Positions 34,047 to 45,228 are shown, counted from the first letter of the stretch. The stretch: 64,000 nucleotides of DNA from Euborellia annulipes (GCA_023213315.1 JAKCPI010006234.1:20884-84883); one strand, 5' to 3'. A program made the numbers and translations. The notes: a model not told the origin generated them from the sequence alone.

Positions 34047-34326
34047 CTAGGGGTGTTCGAAAAAAAATAATCGATTATTGGGTCCGGACGGACGAAAAAA
34101 TAATCTATTATGAAAAAAATAATCGAATTTTTTCTAAATCATTTTATCTCTTTTTTTTTTAGGGAGACGAAATTTTTTCCACCCTGCGGAAAATTTTTTT
34201 CCCTCTCCCGTGAAAATCATCTTTTGACCTTTTTTTTAATGTACGAGTCTCATCCGAACTTTCCAAACTCATTTTTCCAAAAATAATCGATTATTTTGCG
34301 CCTCCCTCTCGTGAGGTTGCAGCCCT
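34047..34326. mobile_element. hAT-like MITE with ATAATCGATTATT repeats
   Basis: Ends CTAGGGGTGTTCGA and GCAGCCCTAG are approximately inverted, with ATAATCGATTATT near each end. It shares the AATTTTTTCC...GAAAATCAT module with 1.7 and 27.0 kb. Confidence 0.6.
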
Positions 34327-35215
34327 AGCAGGCGTTCGCAGTTCCAACCGTGCTTGCCAGATGGCGTTCAGTTTTTAACATCTTCTCGAATCTATGAAAT
34401 TTTAATTTCATTAGTATATTGGACTGTGTTTATTATTATATTAATTATTAAGATTAAGATTATTCCTTCAGTATTTATTAATTAAAATAAAAAAAAATGA
34501 AATTCTTCTAAAGCAATATTGAGATTTTAAAATTTTTTTTCCTCATCTGAGCTTTTCCTTAGTTTAGACGCATATGCGTCTGACAAGTGACGTCTTTGAT
34601 CAGATTTTTTAAATTCAAATATATAAACACTTTACAAATTTAATTTTGAATATTATCCTGTGATAAAAAAAAAAAAAAAAATTAGAAACCAATATTAATT
34701 TCATCTTAGATTTAAGATCGGCTTCAATCTAACATCTTATTTTTTTCAATACTTTTATTTTGTTTCAGTCAATTCCATCTTCGTTTATGCTATAATTCAA
34801 AAGAATTGGTCAAAAAAATAAATAAAATTTATTTTTATTTAATCATCATAAGTATAAATATGAATAGTTTTTTCCTTTGCTTTTTATTATTAAGCTTAAT
34901 TTGCTTTATATAAATGTAACCAAATTTAGTTTATTTCTTTTACTCTTTTAGTACTCAAGTACCTGTTGTTCTCCATTTTGTAATCATTTTAATCAGCTTT
35001 AAAATGAATATAAAAAATTTTATTCTTTTATGAATAATATATAAATATAAAATAACATTTTAATATCAAAATGTTAAAAATACCATTATATTTTCTATGC
35101 AAATATATTATTATTATATTAATACTTGATGATTTATTCCCCCTTTTTCTTTAATATATTTCCTAAATACTCGACCATTCAACAGAGCGGATTGATGCAT
35201 TGATCATTTGAGGTC
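34327..35215. other. Unassigned AT-rich DNA
   Basis: No gene or distinct repeat seen. Confidence 0.45.
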
Positions 35216-35642
35216 AGTGGCGGATTAATGCAATTTTGTCGGGGGGGGGGGGTTAAAGTGAAACTTTATTTTGATCGACACAAATTTTTTTCGTTTCTCT
35301 ATCAGCATGTCGCGTTACAAGCCGTGACGTCAAAGGCCGTGACGCTACAAGTTATGACGTCACAAGCCGTGACGACAAAAATAGGAAATTTGAAATTTAA
35401 TATATATGATGAATTATAAAAAAATAATTGTGAGATTTAATTATTGAATTTTTAAATTGATAAAATATAATTTTTAAAATAATTTAAAATGATTCAAATA
35501 CTAAATAAATATTTTTCTCAGTTTTTAACATGCGTCTTTTGATTTTCCAAAATCATTCCCATTTTTAAATTATTACGATCCGAAAAAAGTTTCACTTGCA
35601 TCGTGGTTTCATAAAACCACACAATGTTTTTTATTTTTTTTT
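35216..35642. mobile_element. hAT-like end with CRE-type repeat
   Basis: Starts CAGTGGCGGATTAATGC followed by a G run, hAT-like. The partner end is not found. It contains the 15-bp repeat at 35319-35374. Confidence 0.4.
35319..35374. repeat. Four 15-bp units with two perfect CRE sites
   Basis: Units of the form ACAAGCCGTGACGTC are tandem. TGACGTCA occurs exactly at 35325-35332 and 35355-35362, with TGACG half-sites in the other units. Any ATF/CREB binding is inferred. Confidence 0.75.
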
Positions 35643-36242
35643 TATTTAAGGACTTTGTCGGCATCTATGGCCCAGGGGCGGATTAAAGGGGGGGGGCGGG
35701 GGGGGGACTCCCCCCCCCCCCGAGAAGAAATTCAAAAAGTTATAAAAACTAGTAATCTAAAGAAATTATGATTTCCGGTCTTTAATTTCAATTGAATTTG
35801 TTACCAATCAATTTAAATAAATAGGAAAAATAGGGGTCTAAATGGCCATAGATGCCGACAAAGTCCTTAAATAAAAAAAAAAAACCCCCCCCCCCTCAAT
35901 TGGATTTTCTCCCCCTTCGCCCCCTTTTGTTATCTTTTTTCTTTTTTTTTTAAATTATTGATAATAAAATCAAAAAAAAAAAGAGGGGAAAATTAAAATT
36001 TTTTTTTTTTTTTTATTTTTTTATTTTTTTTTGTTTTTTTTGTGGGGGGGGGCCCCCCCCCTCCCCCCCCCCCCCCTTACTCTCCCTAACTTGAATGTAA
36101 ATAAAACAATAATAAAAAAACCAAAAAAAAAATGAGAATTAATTAAAAAATTTAAATATTAAACTCATTTTTAATATTTTAGTTATTTTTTATTTTTTTG
36201 TTTTTTATTTTTGTTTTTTTTTTAATTTTTTTTTTTTAATTT

Positions 36243-36277
<35 letters not shown>

Positions 36278-36350
36278 TTATACTTTTATTTTATACACCT
36301 GCTGATGAACAAGTGCTATTAAGTGCCGTCGAGTCATTTTTCTCCTTGCC
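35643..36350. mobile_element. Foldback repeat and homopolymer DNA
   Basis: ATTTAAGGACTTTGTCGGCA (35645) and its complement (35851) are inverted, with a hAT-like GGGGCGGATTAAAG between them. Long T, A, G and C runs fill 35.88-36.28 kb. Confidence 0.5.
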
Positions 36351-36510
36351 AGTGGCGGATCCAGAGGAGTTTCTCGGGGGAGGGGGGGTAATCTGGTGTG
36401 ACTGGTCGCACAGCACACAATTTTTTCTTATTATCATCGGTAATTTAAAGGTGCATTCTGTATTTGTTTACCAGAATATAAATACAAATCAAATTTTTAA
36501 GATAGATTTT
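36351..36510 (+). mobile_element. hAT MITE (CAAGGGCGGATCC family), left part
   Basis: Left end CAGTGGCGGATCCAGAGG and the GGTCGCACAGCACACAA segment. The right end is missing. Confidence 0.7.
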
Positions 36511-36609
36511 TCTTTATTAATTATTAGATCCGCAGTTAGTTGAATAATAAAAAAAGATGATATAAATTTAAAAAAAAAAAAAAGTATTTTTTCACAACAA
36601 AAATTTGAA

Positions 36610-37230
36610 GAAAACTGAAAATTTTTATAATTTCCTCTCTTTTTCATGATTCATTAATACAGGTTTTCAATATAAAGTTTGTAATAATTTATTTTACAAA
36701 TATGGATTTTATAGCTGGATAATCGTTAATAGGTAAATAAAAGTATAGCAGCTAAAATTATTTCATTTATTGACCCATTAGGCTGACGTTTCGGTCTTGG
36801 TCAAGACCATCCTCAGAGCTTGCGGGTTGTCAATATAGGCATACAAATAATAAATAACACAATCATATATAATTCAATCATTTTACATATTAATTTTTTA
36901 AATATCTGTAACCGAATGTTCATGGAATATATGATTGTGTTATTATTTGTATGCCTATATTGACAACCCGCAAGCTCTGAGGATGGTCTTGACCAAGACC
37001 GAAACGTCAGCCTAGTGGGTCAATAAATGAAATAATTTTAGCTGCTATTCTTTTATTTACCTATTAATAATTTATTTCTATTAATTACTTCGATTTTTTT
37101 AAATACTCAAATTAATAATTAATTTTATTATTCCACTCCCTATTTTCCATTAAAAAAAAAATGGGTGAACTATAGAATAGGCTTTCGATAATGGAGAGGG
37201 AATAGGGAGCACACGTTATCTAATCCATTT
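36610..37230. repeat. Segmental duplication copy A (filled)
   Basis: It matches 39669-39905 (AATTTCCTCTCTTTTTCATG through AGGGAGCACACGTTATCT) except for the 370-bp insertion at 36695-37064. Confidence 0.8.
36695..37064. mobile_element. Inverted-pair insertion vii with verified empty site
   Basis: Cores at 36783-36816 (-) and 36977-37010 (+): CTGAGGAT, perfect hairpin GGTCTTGACCAAGACC, GAAACGTC. Flanked by the 13-bp duplication TAATAATTTATTT (36682-36694, 37065-37077). The paralogous site at 39733-39745 has this once, with no insertion. Confidence 0.85.
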
Positions 37231-37628
37231 TAGGTTTTATCTGCGGAAAAATTCCTAGTGAGCTGAATTTTTGTATACACCTTTATTACCGCGTTGTAAT
37301 GAAGATGTGAAAAATCGACATTGATTATCGTGCCGGCTAAAAGGTCAAAAGGTCACGAAAATCAGTTTTTCGCAAATATCTCGCGATCTATTGTTCAGAG
37401 GTCAATAAAGGTCATTATAAAAATTGTTTGTCGTGAAATTGTCTACAAAAAATGTCTTTTGCATTTTTCTGTAAAATTAACCGTTTTCGGAGTAGAGCGC
37501 TGAGAAGGCGACGATGCACTCGTTTCCTCACCACCTTCGAGGGCGCGTTTTTTGTGCATGGTTTCCCCCGTAGGCATAATCGATGATATGTAATAAGAGG
37601 TTTTTTTTTATTTACGAGTGATAATTTT
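37231..37628. other. 3' flank of the 354-codon ORF
   Basis: GC-balanced DNA with AAATATCTCGCGATCTATTG and a GCGCTGAGAAGGCGACG stretch. It looks like non-coding sequence belonging to the same element as the ORF, which is inference. Confidence 0.35.
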
Positions 37629-38693
37629 TTATTTGATTACACTCATTATATCATGGGCTATGGCTGTAGATTTTGCTTCAATTTCTTTTGTTTGGTCTTT
37701 TTTATTCTTCACAATTAATTGATGCAAAAAATGTGTTAAACTGTTAGGAATTTCGTCATTAATATTATCTAACATTCGACTTGGTGGTGGATATGAGCCG
37801 TGAATAATTGTAACGGAACGAATATCTTCTTTAATTATTGATGCAGCAGCTTCTACAATTCGAAGACGTTCATCACAATGATTTTGTTTTTTTTCTTCTT
37901 CGTACCACGAATTTGTTAAAATATTACTTGCCATATCTCGAAAGCAAATAATTGTTAATGATTTATTTTTCGTGGTAATTACAATATTATCCCCATATCG
38001 AGCAATCAATTTTTTTATTATTGTTTTATCGTCTGGAACGTAGCAATCTTTCATCACATTTTTTAACTCAGCCAATGTGAATTGACAATCGTCATTATTT
38101 TCTATGTAATGAAAAACATTCTCCATGGCAATTGTAATATTTTCATCCAACGGACGTCCTACGACACCCTTTCCACTGACTAATAAAAAATTTGAGAAAC
38201 ATTTATCGTGATACTTAGCTTCGACAGATGCCAAGTCATACTCAAAATGCACACGTTCCTTAACACTTCTTGCACATTTATCCCCGCGCGCCTCTGCAGC
38301 TTTTAATACTGTGTCTTTAAATGAAAGAGAACTCACTTTTCTAATAACGCGTCTGTATTTTTTTTCTTTTTTTTTCTCAATTACTTCATTCGCTTCTTCT
38401 CCACAAAACAAACATAATTTTTTGAAATCAAAACAGCTGATTCTTTTTTTAAGTGGAAATATTGATGTACTCGGTTCTTCTTGGCGTCGCTTAGAAGCCG
38501 CTATACTCAAATTGTTCGTATAATTTTTACGACAATTGCTATGAACATTCACAAAAGTCACAGTATTTAAATATTCAATATTACCATCACCTCTAGCGAT
38601 ACTAGCATTTTTTAATGTCGGTAGACCACGCCTAACTTCTACTACATCGCCATCCGATAACACTTCTTTGCATATAAAACATGTATCACTCAT
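37629..38693 (-). CDS. 354-residue protein with two CxxC...HxxC modules
   Basis: Intact frame from ATG 38693 to TAA. Residues C5-xx-C8 pair with H51-xx-C54, and C94-xx-C97 with H162-xx-C165, so two putative zinc modules repeat in tandem. A basic stretch (KKKEKKYRRVIRKV) lies at about 107-120 and an alpha-rich region follows. The start MSDTCFICKE fits the first module. I recall multicopy, uncharacterised arthropod proteins with this pattern that continue past AIAHDIMSVIK; if so, this copy is cut at its C-terminus. AATAAA overlaps the stop. Function unknown; transposon-encoded or transposon-derived is likely. THAP was considered, but the cysteine spacing does not fit. Confidence 0.75.
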   Translation of the reverse strand: MSDTCFICKEVLSDGDVVEVRRGLPTLKNASIARGDGNIEYLNTVTFVNVHSNCRKNYTNNLSIAASKRRQEEPSTSIFPLKKRISCFDFKKLCLFCGEEANEVIEKKKEKKYRRVIRKVSSLSFKDTVLKAAEARGDKCARSVKERVHFEYDLASVEAKYHDKCFSNFLLVSGKGVVGRPLDENITIAMENVFHYIENNDDCQFTLAELKNVMKDCYVPDDKTIIKKLIARYGDNIVITTKNKSLTIICFRDMASNILTNSWYEEEKKQNHCDERLRIVEAAASIIKEDIRSVTIIHGSYPPPSRMLDNINDEIPNSLTHFLHQLIVKNKKDQTKEIEAKSTAIAHDIMSVIK

Positions 38694-39017
38694 TATGAAA
38701 ACTGTTCAAGAGCAATACTACTAAAATAATGTCTTTAACACTCAAGAAATAATTTTCAACTGAGCTACACAGCCGACAGGCAGTAGCACAGAAACATCTG
38801 CCCAGGGGGGAGGGGGGACAAGTCAATGGAGCAATTTGGTGTGCTTTTAGAGATATAGTTACTATGTTCAGAATGAAAATATTTTTCTATCCCTATAGAG
38901 GTGCTAGTGTCGCCTGCTTTGATCGCAGGCGCATGCGCACGTTTGTTCCCATTGGTCCCATCCCTGATATTTGACAATATTTGAATATAATATAATTAAA
39001 AATCACATGATCATTTC
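38694..39017. other. 5' flank of the 354-codon ORF
   Basis: No TATA box fixed. A G-rich run at about 38803-38818. No further gene. Confidence 0.35.
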
Positions 39018-39264
39018 ATCTTGCTCAGGGGCCCACATCTTGTGGGTACGTGGATGGCGACCACGAGCTGCTCGAGCTGGGACAGGCAGTCCTTCAGTTC
39101 TTTAAATGTCTGTCTCTTCCTTCCTCTTTTCAACAGGCGTCAGACTGTGCGACGGGCCGGCCTGTCCTATTTCCGGTCGTAAAAACGTATGATAGGTTTG
39201 GAGGGTAAGATTGAAGTCCGCCGACCCCGCATCGCGGGACAAGGCGAGGAGAGAAGAAGAAGAT
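39018..39264 (+). mobile_element. SINE-C, second copy
   Basis: The same TTGCTCAGGGGCCCACATC start and GAAGAAGAAG tail as 25837-26068. Flanked by the duplication ATGATCATTTC (39007-39017, 39265-39275). Confidence 0.85.
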
Positions 39265-39399
39265 ATGATCATTTCTTCGGTTGACTACCCTGCTCTCTAG
39301 CGGATAAAAGTGTCAAAATCTCACTGTGGTAGCAATCGTGACGTCACACAATTTCAAATTCTCCCATTGGAGTGCACCCCCCCCTGAGTTGACTTTATA

Positions 39400-40045
39400 A
39401 AAAAAATATTAGATGTTTTATAGAATTTTAAATTAATTTTTTTTTTTAAATTCAAGAAATAATTTTAAGAAAAGAGAAGTATTATTATTATTTCTTTTTT
39501 CAGACCAAGTGCGGTAAGACCGTAGATTAATTATTAACCTATTTTCATTATTTGAAAAAAATAGCTACGATCTCGAATTAAAAAATAAATATACAGGCTT
39601 CATAATTTTATATTTAATTTTATGAGCACCGAAGATAGGAGAAGTTAAAAAAAAGGTATGGAAGAAAATAAAAATTTTTATAATTTCCTCTCTTTTTCAT
39701 GATTCATTAATATAGGTTTTCAATATAAAGTTTAATAATTTATTTCTTTTAATCACTTCGATTTTTTTAAATACTCAAATTAATAATTAATTTCATTATT
39801 CCACTTCCTATTTTCCGTTTAAAAAAAAGTAAAAATGGGTGAACTCTAGAATTGGCTTCCGATTGTGGAGAGGGAATAGGGAGCACACGTTATCTGACTC
39901 CAATTCTGAAGTTCAACCATATTGACTTTTTAAAAAAAATATTAGATGTTTTATAGAATTTTAAATAATTTTTTTTTTTAATTCATGAAATAATTTTAAG
40001 AAAAGAGAAGTATTATTTTTATAATTTCTTTTTTCAAATCAAGTT
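39400..40045. repeat. Duplicated block, including segmental copy B (empty site)
   Basis: 39669-39905 is copy B of 36610-37230 without the insertion. The flanking stretch at about 39405-39500 (ATATTAGATGTTTTATAGAA) recurs at about 39940-40040, giving a local direct repeat. Confidence 0.75.
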
Positions 40046-42381
40046 AAGATGAACTCAGCGACGCTTCCCTGGTGTGAGTGGCTCGTCTCTTTTTCGCATC
40101 TCTGCCTTCTCGCCTGCCTTGACAGCTCGTGCCAGGCTAATTATTCAACGTCGAATTTGTTTATATTTCATCTCAATTATTTACACTTTTCAAGGTGAGG
40201 GATTCATTTATATTTATTTAATTTGTTCAGAATTGATATTTTCAATGAATTCATTATTTGAAATAATATAATTAGGCTAAACTCGTGAGTCAACAGGTTT
40301 GCTTTGTCTAGCAATGATTCATTATTCTAACCAAATTTTTGTTAATTATTCTTTTAAATTCTTCCTATTCAACTTATTTTTAATTTAATATTTATTAAAT
40401 TATTTATTTTATTTGATCCATCCATTATTTTGTTCAACTCGGTCAAATTTTCTGAATTTAATTTTATTTTCATTTCAATTTTTTAAATTTCGAATTTCTT
40501 TAGATAATTAACAGCCCAAAAAGATTATATTACATATTATAATATTATTTTTTAAATGAATTCATTCTCATTCGTTTAAAACTCAAATCATTTATCACAA
40601 TTTCATAACTTGCCATTGAATTATTGAGCTGTCAATTTTTTTTTTGTTATTTAAATGCATGCTTAGTATTTATTTATTACTTACGGTATATATAATATTT
40701 TCTTATTAATTTCAGATGTGATTTCCAAACATTTGATAATCTGAAGGACAAAAACAAAACATCATCAGAATATTCGATGAATGGGTGAAATGAAAAAATG
40801 AAAATGAATTCTAAAATCTCCTTTTATTTCAAGAAAAACAAAAAAAAGCTATCACTGCCAGCAATAATTGTGGCGATTAGCACAGAATTTAAATAAAATC
40901 AAGGCAAGTAGCAATTTTGTTTTTTTTTCTTCAAATGAATGTCATCATATATATATATATATATGCATATATTAGTTAATTTTATTTCTCTGAAAATCAA
41001 TTTAATTTATTCAGAAATTCCTAAATTTTCTCTGCTTCTCTCGACAAGTCAATTATTTAGATAGATATTTTAAATTTTTAAAAACCCCATTTAAGCACAA
41101 TCTGTCAAATTACTACTTTATAGATTTCTCATAGAATTATTTAACTATTTCTTTTATATTAGATAAATGCATGCATAGTCTCGTTAATATTTCTAATATT
41201 TATATCTTTCATTCATTTTAATTTCAGATGTGATATTCAAAGATTTGATAACCTGAAGAAGAATGAAGCAAGATCAAATTATGCCCAAAATTTTATAAAG
41301 TAGTATATATATAATTGAGGTGTGTAAAATCAATTGAAAGATCCAATTATGTTTTTTTCCTTTGAATGGAAATCATCATATATATTTGGTAAGTTTATTT
41401 TATCTTTACAAATCAAAATAATACAATATAATCGGAATTTCATAAATTTTTCTTACTTTTATTACTTATTTTCTTATTTTACCTATAGGTGTGTTAATTT
41501 CTTGGGACAGTGTATATATACATTTATAACTTATCATTTAGATGAGGAAATTTTGGCTAGAGCAAACTAATTATCTCAAATAATATGTGATGGAGCAGGC
41601 AGCCAGGAAATAAGCCTCTAGGAAATGAAACCCAAGAGTAGCTGAGACCGTTTTGGCCTTAATTAGATAAGAAGGCCTTTTCCTTGCTGCCTGCGCCAAC
41701 ACATCGTTTAAATACAACAGCCACTTCACAAATTGTCATTTTATTATCATCTTTATTGATCCTAAATAAATAATAAATACATGTTAATTATAAAATAATT
41801 TAACTTAATATTTTTCTTTTAATTTTAGATATAGCAATATGAATATTAATATGAAAGACAACACAGATCAGATTTCAAACTCTTAACAAAACATTTAATA
41901 ATTACATAGGTCTAAACATTTATGAATATTAGGGAATATATTTTTTTAAACCAGAACGTTATTTTTAGATTTATGTCAGTTAATAATAATTTGTATTAAT
42001 CTATTTTTTCTTTTTAATTTTAGAAATGATTTGATTGAGACTCGGAAAGGAAACAAAACATTTATCACATCTATATACGCTGTATATATACAAATCACAC
42101 CGGACTTTGCATTGGCCAATTCCTTTTCTTCTCTTATTATTTAATTTCAACTTTGACTCGCTGTATATATTTACAGTACCTCAGGTAATTAAAAATTTCA
42201 TCTCTTTATTTTATCCCTATTGAATAGAATTTTTAAATTTTACATTAAAATATCGGCCCTATATTATACATTTTTCCTTATTAAAATATTATAATATTTT
42301 ATTTTAATTATAAATGATTAATTATTCTATTGTATCTCTATATTAATTACTTTTTTTCTCTTATTTCAGAACTTGATCAGA

Positions 42382-42882
42382 ATGCTCTTTGTCACATCGA
42401 TATGCTTACTCAATGTTGCCTGCTGCATTCACCATTTGGTGAGGAATTTTATCTTTTTATTTCCCAAGGTTCAATTAAATCTTCGCAATTAGCTATAAGA
42501 AGACCTGAAGTTAATTATGATCTAAGTGCCTTTTTCAAAGTTTTGAGATAAAGATGTTTTTTTTTCTGTGTGTGTAGAGTACATAGAGCTCACGTATTTT
42601 GATGGTCAATGATCTGAACTACTACACACAGGTTTGGGACTTGGATCATGGCATTTAGATCAAAATTTACTTCAGCTCTTCATATATAATAGTAAATGAA
42701 TAAACTTTGCTTTTTGAGTTCAATACAAAATGTACATATTCATTCAATATTCAGATAAAAGAATAATATGAATATTTTAAATAATTATTTTAATTGTTTT
42801 TCAGATCTCCATCTGTTACCTGGCACAGGTCGAAGTTAGCCAAAATATGCACGCGAGTTTACAACACCCAGATGCCAATTAG
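42382..42882 (+). CDS. Possible spliced 44-residue peptide
   Basis: Within the candidate transcript, ATG 42382 opens 19 codons to the donor at 42439 in phase 0. Exon 42805 continues the frame for 25 codons to TAG 42880-42882. The peptide begins MLFVTSICLLNVACC, hydrophobic like a signal or membrane segment, and ends ASLQHPDAN. Four Cys in all. It may be a secreted or membrane micropeptide, or chance. No family recognised. Confidence 0.3.
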
Positions 42883-43044
42883 CTCTTGGCTGGCTGGCTG
42901 GCAACAACTTCACCCAACTTCTCGAGAGTCAAAACATCAAAATTTAGAAAGAGACTTATTTTATTTCAATTAAAGTAAGTGAAAATTAATTCATTTGAAG
43001 TTGATAGTTAATTATATTCTCAGGTTAATCACACAGATTGCAAA

Positions 43045-43135
43045 GGCGGATCCAGAGGTTTCTCGGGGGGAAGGGTAATCTGGTGTGACTGGTCGCACAG
43101 CACGCATCCTTTCGTGTTGTCGCCCGCCCTTGGTT
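43045..43135 (+). mobile_element. hAT MITE (CAAGGGCGGATCC family), short deletion form
   Basis: Both ends are present (AAAGGCGGATCCAGAGG, CGCCCGCCCTTG) with most of the inside lost. It sits between inverted copies of TCAGGTTAATCACACAGATT (43019 and 43202). Confidence 0.7.
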
Positions 43136-43267
43136 GGATGTCTCAATTTATAAATAAGAGAAATTTTGTTTCCTTATTTATCATCCAACTCCTCTGACCT
43201 GGAATCTGTGTGATTAACCTGAGATTGAATCACCTTGTTTGAGATCCTTCGATGTTAAATATATTAT

Positions 43268-43345
43268 TGGGCCGGCGACCTAGGATAAAGGTAGTCCGCC
43301 CGCCGCAAAAGCGTGGAGATCCCGGTTCGACTCCAGGGGGCGCAA
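43268..43345 (+). repeat. tRNA-like SINE head
   Basis: Box B GGTTCGACTCC and a weak box A (CCTAGGATAAAGG). Shares AAAGCGTGGAG with 33604-33665. Not a functional tRNA by its arm lengths. Confidence 0.5.
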
Positions 43346-43735
43346 AAAAATTGCCTAATCAAACGCAAACTTGTTAGCTTAAACGATATATTGGCAATTT
43401 CTCAAGGAGATATTTCTTTAAATAAACCTAAATTTTCCTTGAATAATATAAAAATAAAATACATTGGAGCATGTTTTTCTTTATTAAATATTTAAATAGA
43501 AATGAAAATGAAAAAAAAAAAAAAAATTAATTATTTTAATTCTTTGTTACAGGATCTCCGATAAGATATTCCTAATCACGAGGAATGGATAAATCATGAG
43601 GAAATCCACCTGCAAATTAAATAGGTAAAATCAAGGTATGGTAAAATCAACGTTTTAATTTTCACTTTAATCCAAACAACATAGAATTTCTTAACATAAT
43701 TTCAAGAATTTCTAATGTTTTCTTATATATATATA

Positions 43736-45228
43736 TATACCGGGTGGGCCAATAGTGCGTGGACGGAAGATTGTGGGCTTATTAACGGACATTTTAAAAT
43801 TTGTTTATCGCACATAATGTGGGGCCTTTAGGGCTACAAATTAAAAATATTTTTGTTCCAATTGCACCTCATATACAGGGTGGTCCATATCAAAGTTATG
43901 TTTTTTTAAATGGAACGCCCTGTATATTATTGCATATTTGGATTCTACGGCCAATTTTAGTATGACTTTATGTCATGCAATGTATTCTAAAACAAACCGT
44001 TTAGCCGCAAATCGGGCTTTAGTGAAAAAACTGCTGTCTGAAAAAAATTGAATATCGACCGAACCATAAGGGTTAGAGGACTGTTCTTTTGTGAGGTTAC
44101 TAACCAGGAAATGTACTAATGTAGGCCAGATGGGGAACCCGAAACTATACTTATGTTGGGAGATATGGCTATGCCAATTTGGAAAATTTCAATCATGGAT
44201 AACTTCATTTTTTCAAATGGAACATGCTACGTTTTTTTATGCCATGGGACGTGAAATTTAATTATCTTTCAGATGATATAAGGTTGTCTATATCTATCTT
44301 TGGTAGTTTTCTTTTTATTCCAAAATATCTGATAACGAAAAAAAAAATATTTATTATAGACAAAATAATTGAAAAAAAAATCCAAACGCAAAACAAAATT
44401 GTAATAAATGGAAAAAATATGCTAAATATTCGAAAATGTTCTTTAAATTTCCTTAAAATCATTTATTTGAACTTCTCGAAAAAGAAATAAGGGTTATGTT
44501 CAGGTTGGAGGTTCGCCATCTTGTTGACAAATCATTACCCGAATTTGGCAAGCGGGACTTCTTTTGAGGAAGTTCAAATAAATGATTTTAAGGAAATTTA
44601 AAGATATTTTCGAATATTTAGATATTTCCATTTATTACAATTTTGGGTTTTTGCGTTTGTAGTTTTTTCAGTTATTTTGTCTATAATAAATATATATCTG
44701 CGTTATCAGATGATTTTCTGAAATAAGAAAACTACCTGATAGATGGTATATAATCTGAAAATAATTAAATTTTCAAAAAGATCCCGTGATTTTAAAAAAT
44801 CAACGTGATGAGTAATTTGAGAAAATGAGAAGTTATCCATGATTGAAAATTTTCCAAATTGTATGTCCCCAAATTGAATAAATCTGGTTTCCCACTGCTG
44901 TTTGAATTTGTGTTTTGTGATGTAAAATAATTTGAGACAGTCCTCCCTAACTGTAATGGTTCGGTAGATATTTTTTCGACTTCCGAGACAGCCCCCCCGA
45001 CTAAAGTATTTTTCGCGGCTAACGAACTTTTTTTTTTTTAATTTATATATTTTTTAAAACCCCAATACAAAATCCAAATATAATAATATACATCCTTTAA
45101 AAACATAACTATATACACCTATATATATGCAGGTAAACAAAAAATGTTTGTAATTAGTAATTAAAGTGTATGGATCATAAATTTTAAAATTGTGCGTAAA
45201 TACCCACAATCTTTGTCCACGCACCTAT
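43736..45228. mobile_element. Large foldback element FB2, copy 1 (right end cut)
   Basis: Left end TATACCGGGTGGGCCAATAG. The arms hold CAGGGTGGTCCATATCAAAG and AACGCCCTGTATAT blocks, inverted about a centre near 44500. The right end stops at CACGCACCTATTGG, next to the palindrome at 45241. Short ORFs are by-products of the arms. Confidence 0.75.

Larger units (their letters stand above)
40050..43635 (+). ncRNA. Candidate multi-exon transcript with little coding
   Basis: Exon-like segments with matched splice signals on one strand: first exon ending CAAG|gtgagg at 40194; 40716-40903 (ends AAG|gcaagt, a GC-AG type donor); 41228-41388 (TTTG|gtaagt); 41829-41909 (ATAG|gtctaa); 42024-42184 (CAG|gtaatt); 42370-42438 (TTG|gtgagg); 42805-42974 (AAA|gtaagt); 43553-43624 or 43635. 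Acceptors are T-rich ending CAG or TAG. No long frame spans them. Exons at 40716, 41228 and 42024 share a TGTGATnTnCAAA...GATAATCTGAAG-like start, suggesting exon duplication. The start site near 40050 is a guess. This is a prediction from signals only. Confidence 0.4.

Noticed and set aside
37629..38693. THAP or BED finger assignment for the 354-residue protein
   Set aside because: The Cys/His spacing (CxxC-42-HxxC and CxxC-64-HxxC) fits neither.
44224..44490. 88-codon frames in FB2 (44.2, 57.9 and 58.5 kb)
   Set aside because: They recur only because the foldback arms repeat. Lys/Ile/Phe-rich AT translation with no domain.
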